A stretch of DNA of 20,495 nucleotides from JBJFCE01 sp964437825. Lineage in GTDB: Bacteria; Bacillota; Clostridia; Lachnospirales; Lachnospiraceae. The stretch is from contig CAYTIH010000046.1 of NCBI GenBank assembly GCA_964437825.1, positions 1-20,495 on the forward strand. Direction: 5' to 3'. Shown in pieces: positions 1 through 5,805 of this stretch (its first letter is position 1; each line of letters begins with the position of its first letter). The notes beneath the pieces are model-generated. The model ran no database searches, was not told the origin of the DNA, and saw only the letters and a list, made by a program, of their open reading frames with translations. The translations under genes were made by a program, and so were the position numbers.

Positions 1-2
1 CA

Positions 3-542
3 AGGCCGCAATTCGTTCCATTGACAAAGGATAACGGCGGGCATGGCCAGACGGTGCTTTATGGATACCGATATGCTATTGAGAATGGAGCGGATTATAT
101 CTTTCAAACAGATTCCGATGGACAAACCGATCCAGCAGAATTCGAGCAATTCTGGGAAATGCGTTTGCAGTATGACGCTGTTATTGGAAACAGGATTTCC
201 AGAGGAGATGGAAAGGGCCGGAAGTTTGTTGAGAATACAGTCTGTCTTCTGCTTCGAGTTATATTTGGCATCAAAGTGCCGGATGCAAATGCTCCATTTC
301 GGTTGATGAAGACAGAACTTGTCAAAAAATACATTGACATGCTTCCGGAGGATTTCAATATCCCTAATATCATGTTTACCACCTACTTTGTCTATCACAA
401 AGAAAAGGTAAAATTTATAGAGATTTCGTTCAAGCCCCGGCAGGGAGGGGTAAATTCTATTAATATAAAAAAGATATGCAGGATTGGGCGAAAAGCAGTA
501 AGGGATTTTTACAAACTGAAGAAGGAAATAGATGCCGTATGA
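3..542 (+). CDS. GT2 family glycosyltransferase (polyprenyl-phosphate glycosyltransferase type), 5' end outside window
   Basis: The frame is open from the first bases of the window, so the N-terminus lies upstream; the TTG at 21 is not a convincing start. The visible ~180 residues are the second half of a GT-A fold transferase of the DPM1/GtrB type. The acidic motif DSDGQTDP supplies the metal and nucleotide-sugar binding aspartates. It is followed by a conserved NRISRGDG segment, a DANAPFRLM motif and a basic tail ending in a predicted helix. No C-terminal membrane helices are visible, unlike GtrB/CsbB proteins, so this resembles the soluble DPM1-like subgroup. Family role: it moves a sugar from a nucleotide donor onto undecaprenyl phosphate at the inner membrane face. 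The stop overlaps the ATG of the next gene (ATGA at 539-542), indicating translational coupling. The sugar cannot be inferred. Confidence 0.88.
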   Translation, partial: RPQFVPLTKDNGGHGQTVLYGYRYAIENGADYIFQTDSDGQTDPAEFEQFWEMRLQYDAVIGNRISRGDGKGRKFVENTVCLLLRVIFGIKVPDANAPFRLMKTELVKKYIDMLPEDFNIPNIMFTTYFVYHKEKVKFIEISFKPRQGGVNSINIKKICRIGRKAVRDFYKLKKEIDAV

Positions 543-950
543 GAAAAAAGTTTACAAAATGCAAGAGCATCATTGCATATTTGTTTTTTGGTGTGTACTA
601 CAGCTGTCAATCTTATTGTTTATTTTCTATGTGCTCGATGGATAAATTTATCTACCGGATTTAGCACAGTGGTGGCATGGTTGCTGGCAGTTATATTTGC
701 ATTTCTTACAAATAAAGTGTGGGTATTTGAAAGCAAATCATGGGAAAGAAAATTATTGATCAATGAATTAGGTTCATTCTTTATTTGCCGGGCGGCAAGT
801 GGCGTTGCTGACTTAATAATTATGTTAATTACAGTAGATATTTTGGATTGGAATGAGCTTATGATGAAACTGTTTTCTAATACACTGGTGATTATACTTA
901 ATTACGTTGCAAGCAAGTTATTTGTATTTAAGAAACCAGATCGGGAATGA
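539..950 (+). pseudogene. GtrA family flippase-like membrane protein, frameshifted near the N-terminus
   Basis: The ATG at 539 overlaps the upstream stop and opens a frame reading MRKKFTKC...AYLFFGV, which is how GtrA proteins begin. That frame then becomes meaningless. From about 594 a different frame continues the family pattern (CTTAVNLIVYFL..., then AVIFAFLTNKVWVF, and a C-terminal ASKLFVFKK) to the TGA at 948-950. Together the two pieces make a normal ~136-residue, four-helix GtrA protein. The junction lies in a short GT run (about 591-596); adding one GT unit would restore GVCTT, matching the usual G-V-x-T-T order. As read, only an N-terminally shortened protein from a TTG (573) or GTG (591) could be made. 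Family role: flipping polyprenyl-phosphate sugars across the membrane for the neighbouring glycosyltransferases. A sequencing indel is possible. Confidence 0.8.
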
Positions 951-1028
951 ATAATATCCAAACCCACTGCATTGTCTCAATTTACATCTCTAAAACATTA
1001 AAACTGATTAGGAAGGAATTGAACAAAT

Positions 1029-3188
1029 ATGAAGAATCCTGTAACAAAACAAAGTAAAAAGCGGCTGATGACTATATCCATATTGTTTATAGTTCTTTTT
1101 ATAGTGGCAATATTAGGTTATCAAATATCCAGTACAAAACTTACATATCTTGAATATACAACACTTAATTCGGAAGCAGATTCATATGTGAATATTACGA
1201 GTAACGATCAAATAATATCTCAGGAATTTGTTATGCCATATGAAATATTTCATGGAATTTCAATTAAAATAGGAACTTTTGGACGAGATAATAATTCAAT
1301 TTGGAAAATTTCAATCATTGAAGATAGCACGGATAAAACAATTATTGAAAAGGATTTTAATGCAAGTCTTATTATAGACAATCAATTTCATCTTTATGCG
1401 TTTGGGAAAAATTATAGTGTGAATAAAGGGGAAAAATATAAGTTGATTATTGCTCCAGTTAAAGTGAGCAACGCAACTTCATTGGCATTTTACCGATCAG
1501 ATGATTCCCAGATAGAAGAAGCCGAATTGTACGTTGGCGAAGAAAAGACAGAAGGTGATTTATGCATCGCTGTTTATGGCGGGGATAAGGATTTATGGTG
1601 GATTTGTTTTTCATTGCTCATTTTTATTTGTCTAATCGCAGTGATGCTCAGGGGAATTATAGCTTTTCACGCAAAAAAGATTTGGCAGGATAAAATGTTT
1701 ATGTCCATGTTGTGTGCGGCTGTTGTATTTTTACTTTTATTTTCTTTTGCAGTTTCCGGATCATTTACGGATGAAAATGATAATTTGCGCGGAGGAATGA
1801 TAATTGCAAACGGAGGTGTATTATATCGGGATTATGTCACGCAGCATACGCCTGTTATGTATTATTTGTGCGGAATGTTTGCGCTTTTTGGCGCAGGTTC
1901 CATACAGCAGTTTCGCTTGTCCTACTATTTGCTTGAAGCTATTGCTTGGGGGCTATTATATTATAGGCATTCGGGACAAATTGGCAAATTGAGGATGTTT
2001 TTTCTTGCTATATTAGAAACAGTATTTATATCATCAATTATTTCACCACAAGGATATCAGGTATTATCCGATGGGCTGCAAGGATTTCTTTTTGTAGCAT
2101 TATTGCTTGAATTTATGGGGTATTATAGAGATAAAAAATTGGGATGGGGGAGGAGCGCGATTATTTCCTGCTGCATATGGGGCAGCTTTGGGGCAGCTTT
2201 TGTCAGTGCCTATGCTCTCATATGGGTATTTATCGTTGTGCTTTTTTTGGAAATTGTGCATTTTGTCAAAAATAGAACGACTGTAAAGAGAATGACACAA
2301 AGATACTATCGACTGTTTGTGTCTGTTTTGATTCCATTTATTTGCGCTGTTGTTTATTTTAAAGTGAATCATTCATTAAGAAGAGCCTTTGACCAGTTTT
2401 ATTCTTTCAATCGTGAAGTATATTCCCAATACACTGGTGGGTTGGGTGAAAATATTGCACAGCCATTTATTGACGCGTACAAAAACTTCTTCAACGTAAT
2501 AGCGAATAATTTCAATTCCATTATCATTGCGCAAGCTACAAATGTTGTTATTCTACAGTTATTTGTGAGCGTTGCAGCGGTAGTTGTGATAATAGGAATG
2601 GCAGTAAGAAAGAGATATACGGAAGCGTTTTTGCTGTTCAATGTCTTGTGCTGTTCGGCCACTAGAGGATTTGGTTTTCATGGATTAGCCGCATGGTATG
2701 TTGCTGTTTTTATAATGGTTACGTTTTCAGAATTTTCGATAAAAAGCAACAGGATTTATTATTCTGTTATAGGTGTCTCAGGAATTATTTTATTCAGCAC
2801 ATATGTAAATTCTGTTGCTAATAATTTGTTGTATGAGCAAGTTGCAGTTTCCGACATAGATAATTATATAATAGATACTACTGAAGAGGGAGAGAAGATT
2901 CTGATTGATGTATATTGTGATGATTCACTCTACCTTTGCTTCAAGAATAGATACCCTGTAAACAGAGCTGTGTATATGCTTCCTTGGTATATGGACTGGT
3001 ATGAGCAGGACACAATAGATGACTTGTTATATAATATGCCAAAACTTGTAGTCTTTAATGAAAACATCCAGACATGGGAATATGAAAACTACGCGAATGC
3101 TTTTCTACAAGAGTTAAAAGCTAATTATGTGAGAATTTCTGATAACCCGGATGATGGTTGGCAGTATTATATTTGGATGAGAAAATAG
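1029..3188 (+). CDS. Large polytopic membrane protein, GT-C-like glycosyltransferase
   Basis: This 719-residue protein starts with a basic tail and a membrane helix (about 12-31). An extracytoplasmic beta-rich domain follows (about 35-188), then a second helix (191-210) and roughly nine further hydrophobic segments up to residue ~610. A soluble C-terminal domain of ~110 residues rich in aromatic and acidic residues completes it. After the third helix comes the sequence TDEND...GGVLYRDYVTQHTPVMYY (about 247-279). This is the acidic-loop plus G-x-x-Y/H-x-P pattern of GT-C enzymes such as GT39/ArnT. With the preceding GT2 and GtrA genes it fits the third component of a three-part system, in which a lipid-phosphate sugar is transferred to a cell-surface acceptor outside the membrane. 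The acceptor and sugar are unknown. The gene is AT-rich compared with everything after 3600. Confidence 0.72.
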   Translation: MKNPVTKQSKKRLMTISILFIVLFIVAILGYQISSTKLTYLEYTTLNSEADSYVNITSNDQIISQEFVMPYEIFHGISIKIGTFGRDNNSIWKISIIEDSTDKTIIEKDFNASLIIDNQFHLYAFGKNYSVNKGEKYKLIIAPVKVSNATSLAFYRSDDSQIEEAELYVGEEKTEGDLCIAVYGGDKDLWWICFSLLIFICLIAVMLRGIIAFHAKKIWQDKMFMSMLCAAVVFLLLFSFAVSGSFTDENDNLRGGMIIANGGVLYRDYVTQHTPVMYYLCGMFALFGAGSIQQFRLSYYLLEAIAWGLLYYRHSGQIGKLRMFFLAILETVFISSIISPQGYQVLSDGLQGFLFVALLLEFMGYYRDKKLGWGRSAIISCCIWGSFGAAFVSAYALIWVFIVVLFLEIVHFVKNRTTVKRMTQRYYRLFVSVLIPFICAVVYFKVNHSLRRAFDQFYSFNREVYSQYTGGLGENIAQPFIDAYKNFFNVIANNFNSIIIAQATNVVILQLFVSVAAVVVIIGMAVRKRYTEAFLLFNVLCCSATRGFGFHGLAAWYVAVFIMVTFSEFSIKSNRIYYSVIGVSGIILFSTYVNSVANNLLYEQVAVSDIDNYIIDTTEEGEKILIDVYCDDSLYLCFKNRYPVNRAVYMLPWYMDWYEQDTIDDLLYNMPKLVVFNENIQTWEYENYANAFLQELKANYVRISDNPDDGWQYYIWMRK

Positions 3189-3310
3189 GCGTCAAATTGT
3201 TGTAAAGATTGTCGACCCAAATTCGCCTTCTATTTTGAAATAATATAGGCATGAACATCAGATAAATAAAGGCAGAAAAATGGACATCAAAGTCCGTAAC
3301 GGCGCACTTC

Positions 3311-3336
3311 TATACATACGCCTGCGGCGATGTATA
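3311..3336 (+). ncRNA. Stem-loop in the IS110 leader, candidate part of a bridge RNA
   Basis: Seen directly: arms TATACAT (3311-3317) and ATGTATA (3330-3336) pair perfectly. Inside them CGCC (3319-3322) pairs with GGCG (3326-3329) around a TGC loop, with one bulged A at 3318. A smaller upstream hairpin pairs GGAC (3282-3285) with GTCC (3292-3295). Both lie in the non-coding stretch directly before an IS110 transposase start, where bridge RNAs of this family are encoded. Assigning target- and donor-binding loops is not possible from this single broken copy. Confidence 0.4.
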
Positions 3337-3434
3337 ACAATAGCCCGTAAACTTATTTCTTCCGAAGTCGACTCGATCTCGCCGGATGACCAGTCACTAT
3401 CAGTTTTATAACTATAATTTCAGGAGGTAGTTAC

Positions 3435-3581
3435 TTGTCTTTCAAAATCTTAAAATTCAATTGCTGTGGACTTGATGTCCATAAAACCTGGATCTACGCC
3501 TGTATCGGTATTACCGATTCCAACAACCATACAGAGTATATTTCTTTAATATGCTTTTGTTATTTTTTCAAGATTCAGTAA
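3435..3581 (+). pseudogene. IS110-family transposase, N-terminal fragment only
   Basis: A strong AGGAGG (3422-3427) sits seven bases before a TTG start at 3435. The frame reads CCGLDVHKTWIYACIGI at residues 10-26, the typical N-terminus of IS110-family DEDD transposases. The aspartate of GLDVHK is the first catalytic residue of the RuvC-like domain. Similarity to the family stops after about HTEYI (residue ~36), and an unrelated tail runs to a TAA at 3579-3581. A complete transposase is roughly 400 residues, so the remaining catalytic residues and the C-terminal serine domain are absent. This fragment cannot transpose itself. Confidence 0.8.
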
Positions 3582-3623
3582 GTTCATGCGGTCTATTATA
3601 TCAAATTTTATTCCGATTATTTA

Positions 3624-4361
3624 TTACATTCCGTAATATCCCCCATACGGCGAGCCGCAGCAAAATCCTCCGCCGGAGCAGCAGCAGGAGCATAACAGAT
3701 AGGAAATGCACAGCTTGTTACAGATATTTCCGTTCATTCCGGGCATCCCCATATACGGTCCCCGCTTATTCCGATACCACGTGCCGCCGGACTGCAGCTG
3801 CTGCACCAGCTGCCGGTAATCCGCATTTCCCGGCTCCATTTCGGCTGCTTTTTTCGCATGTGCAAGCGCCTGCACATTATTTCCCGCGCCGGAGTTGGCA
3901 ATGGCACTGTAATAATACCATTTCGCATTTCTGTCCGAAATCGTGGAAAGTACATTCAAGGCTTCCTGATAATGCCCTCCCCGGATATAATTCCATGCCG
4001 CACGCAAATGAAGGGCATCCTCGTCAGTATCCTCGTCCTGCCTTGCACGGTTTGCACCATAGCCGCCAAAGCCTCCGAAGCCTCCGAAGGGATCATACTC
4101 CTCATAATCGGAAGCGTTTCCATAGCCCGCAGCTGAGCCTCCATAACCATAGGACTGCCCCGACGTCCCCCGCTCCCGCTCATTCATGATCTGCTTATAA
4201 GCCTGCTGAATCTGCTTAAATTTCTCCTCAGCCTGCGCCTTATTCGGGTTATTGATATTGGCATCGGGATGATATTTCCGGCTCAGACTCCGATATGCCT
4301 TTTTTATCTCATCATCGCTGGCGCTGCGTGAAACTCCCAACACACTGTACGGATCGCTCAT
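3624..4361 (-). CDS. J-domain (DnaJ-like) protein with TPR-like middle and cysteine-rich tail
   Basis: Residues 1-60 form a complete J domain with the HPD motif at 31-33, needed to stimulate the Hsp70 ATPase. A Gly/Phe/Tyr-rich linker (about 65-105) follows, then a helical TPR-like segment (about 115-190: AAWNYIRGGHYQEALNVLSTI and a second, related helical pair). The unusual C-terminus (about 213-245) has Cys in CNKLC, CSCCC and FCCG and ends GSPYGGYYGM. There is no DnaJ zinc-finger or substrate domain, so this is a class C J-protein, not the housekeeping DnaJ. The start codon overlaps the stop of the upstream DUF5685 gene (ATGA, 4358-4361), so the two are translationally coupled. It probably recruits DnaK to a specific client, perhaps the DUF5685 partner; this is inferred from context. 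The tail could bind metal or be lipid-modified. Confidence 0.9.
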   Translation of the reverse strand: MSDPYSVLGVSRSASDDEIKKAYRSLSRKYHPDANINNPNKAQAEEKFKQIQQAYKQIMNERERGTSGQSYGYGGSAAGYGNASDYEEYDPFGGFGGFGGYGANRARQDEDTDEDALHLRAAWNYIRGGHYQEALNVLSTISDRNAKWYYYSAIANSGAGNNVQALAHAKKAAEMEPGNADYRQLVQQLQSGGTWYRNKRGPYMGMPGMNGNICNKLCISYLLCSCCCSGGGFCCGSPYGGYYGM

Positions 4362-5206
4362 TCCTGTTCTCCCTCTGCTTTTTTCTCCATGCGTTTCTGA
4401 TGTGTCATCTCATATTTTCCCCATACACCGGCATACAAAATATTGCGCAGGATATCAATATTCTGTAAAATCGGGAGTGTTTCGAATTCTCTGGCGCATT
4501 CCGCCATCATCATAGTCAGAATTTGTGCGGCATCCTCCTCAAAGGTATCCTTTTGGTACATTTCCAAAAAAGGATTATAATTCCCTTTCTTCAAATCCTG
4601 TTCCATATCGTCATAAGCATCCATCAGATAAATGAATTTGCCGAGATAGAAGCCGATTTTTCTAAGACTCTGCGCCCATTCGTCTTCCCTGTAGACAAAC
4701 AGTTCTGCCATGATCCTTCCAAAATAGCCGGATACTCTGTCTATTGACAGATCATTTGCCTTTTCACACTGATGTATTTTCTCCAGATTATCATAAATGA
4801 TCTGCGCTTTCTTCGGATATTTCTTCGCAATCCGGCGATTTCCCCTCTGCAGCATCTTTGAAAAGAAAAATCTTCCGACTTTTCTTTCATCCATCCAATC
4901 GTCCTTGCATTTATAATAAGTAAGAAGCATGTTGACGTCCGCCGCATACTCGGTAAATTCATTCGTACGCGCCTGATGCTTCTCAAAAGGATGCGCAATG
5001 CACCTTGCAGTCGTGCAGGCAGTCTCCGGTTCGTACAACCCCGTTAACAGCAGGGCGAGAAAAGTCATATCATAACTCAATGTCATCTGCCCGATATGAC
5101 CGTAGTTTTTTTTCAGTGATCTGCATAAACCGCAATAATAGGATTGGTATTCGGCAAATTCCCGGAATTTCATTTCCGGTTTGTTCACAACTATATATCC
5201 GAACAT
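4358..5206 (-). CDS. DUF5685 family protein
   Basis: This 282-residue, mostly helical protein has no signal peptide. The N-terminus MFGYIVVNKPEMKFREF and the CGLC motif (Cys25, Cys28) followed by Cys64 and Cys69 are the pattern I associate with DUF5685, a family without known function in Clostridia. The middle contains YDDMEQDLKKGNYNPF (about residues 197-212). An aspartate/asparagine-rich helix of this kind recalls the all-alpha prenyl-synthase-like fold, although no second DDxxD motif is evident. It lies between a membrane zinc-ribbon gene upstream and a J-domain gene whose start overlaps its stop. This suggests a protein handled by the Hsp70 system. No enzymatic role is claimed. Confidence 0.75.
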   Translation of the reverse strand: MFGYIVVNKPEMKFREFAEYQSYYCGLCRSLKKNYGHIGQMTLSYDMTFLALLLTGLYEPETACTTARCIAHPFEKHQARTNEFTEYAADVNMLLTYYKCKDDWMDERKVGRFFFSKMLQRGNRRIAKKYPKKAQIIYDNLEKIHQCEKANDLSIDRVSGYFGRIMAELFVYREDEWAQSLRKIGFYLGKFIYLMDAYDDMEQDLKKGNYNPFLEMYQKDTFEEDAAQILTMMMAECAREFETLPILQNIDILRNILYAGVWGKYEMTHQKRMEKKAEGEQE

Positions 5207-5268
5207 GCTGTTTTTCCTTTCGGATTTCTGATGATTTCGTTAATCGTTTTTTGACCTGCGGGACCGGA

Positions 5269-5667
5269 TTATAAGCTTCGTTTTACAAACTCCGTATGGC
5301 ATTTGGGACATGTAACTATGATTTTCCCCTTTCCTTTCGGAATCCGGATTTTCTGTTTACAGTTCGGACATTTATAGATATGATGCGTCTTTCTCTGCCT
5401 CATATTTCTTTTCAGTCCTGCAAATTTTGTTCTGACCTTTGCAGTCAATTGCAGATACTTCTGATTTTCTGCATATCGTTTTCCGTAGTTTCTGGAAAAC
5501 ATCCGGAAATAAGAATAAATTAACAAAAGCAGCGCCAACGTATAAAAAATATTTCTCCTGCTGAATAAGGAAATCACAAGACAGATCATGGTCGCCCAGA
5601 ATAATGCTTTTCCAAAGGAATCCATCCCGTATCTTCCCTGCATAAACTGCTCAAATTTTCTTCTCAT
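5269..5667 (-). CDS. Small membrane protein with C-terminal zinc ribbon
   Basis: Two closely spaced hydrophobic helices (about residues 21-35 and 39-57) are followed by a basic region. A C-terminal zinc ribbon then has two CxxC pairs (CPNC and CPKC) separated by 16 residues. An ATG four codons upstream (5679) is in frame. I prefer the ATG at 5667, because AGGA lies eight bases before it and the protein then begins MRRKFEQFMQGRYGMDSFG, a plausible amphipathic start. It is the first gene of the run 5667-3624 and is followed 62 bases later by the DUF5685 gene. The ribbon resembles those of small nucleic-acid or protein-binding modules. No function can be assigned. Confidence 0.78.
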   Translation of the reverse strand: MRRKFEQFMQGRYGMDSFGKALFWATMICLVISLFSRRNIFYTLALLLLIYSYFRMFSRNYGKRYAENQKYLQLTAKVRTKFAGLKRNMRQRKTHHIYKCPNCKQKIRIPKGKGKIIVTCPKCHTEFVKRSL

Positions 5668-5701
5668 ATCATACACCATCCTGTTTCCGGCTGAAAAATA
5701 A

Positions 5702-5753
5702 TCACCGCTTTGTTTTACCGATAAGTTTACCTTATTGTAAAACAGAGCGGTGA
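5702..5753 (-). terminator. Strong rho-independent terminator after clpB
   Basis: Arms of 17 bases (5702-5718 and 5737-5753) pair with a single G-T type mismatch. A further five-base pair (ATAAG 5721-5725 with CTTAT 5731-5735) extends the stem towards the loop. Reading on the minus strand, the hairpin is followed within a few bases by a T-rich stretch (ATTATTTTT). It lies ~50 bases after the clpB stop and before the zinc-ribbon gene, separating the two transcription units. Confidence 0.85.
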
Positions 5754-5805
5754 AAATTCAATAAACCACATGCTAAATGATTCTAAATATTTTCTAAAGC
5801 CGCGC

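Larger units (their letters stand above)
3189..3581 (+). mobile_element. Left-end remnant of an IS110-family insertion sequence
   Basis: The ~245 bases between the glycosyltransferase stop and the transposase start are non-coding but structured, and lead into an IS110-type transposase N-terminus with a good ribosome binding site. IS110 elements characteristically carry a non-coding left leader of this size, which encodes the bridge RNA. The transposase is cut after ~36 codons and no right end is seen before the J-domain gene at 3624, so the element is a remnant. The exact left boundary cannot be placed from one copy; IS110 elements usually lack long terminal inverted repeats. Confidence 0.65.

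Noticed and set aside
3551..4189. A 212-codon plus-strand open frame over the J-domain gene
   Set aside because: It is antisense to the J-domain gene, very rich in Arg, His and Ser, without recognisable motifs; the minus-strand protein has a clear J domain.
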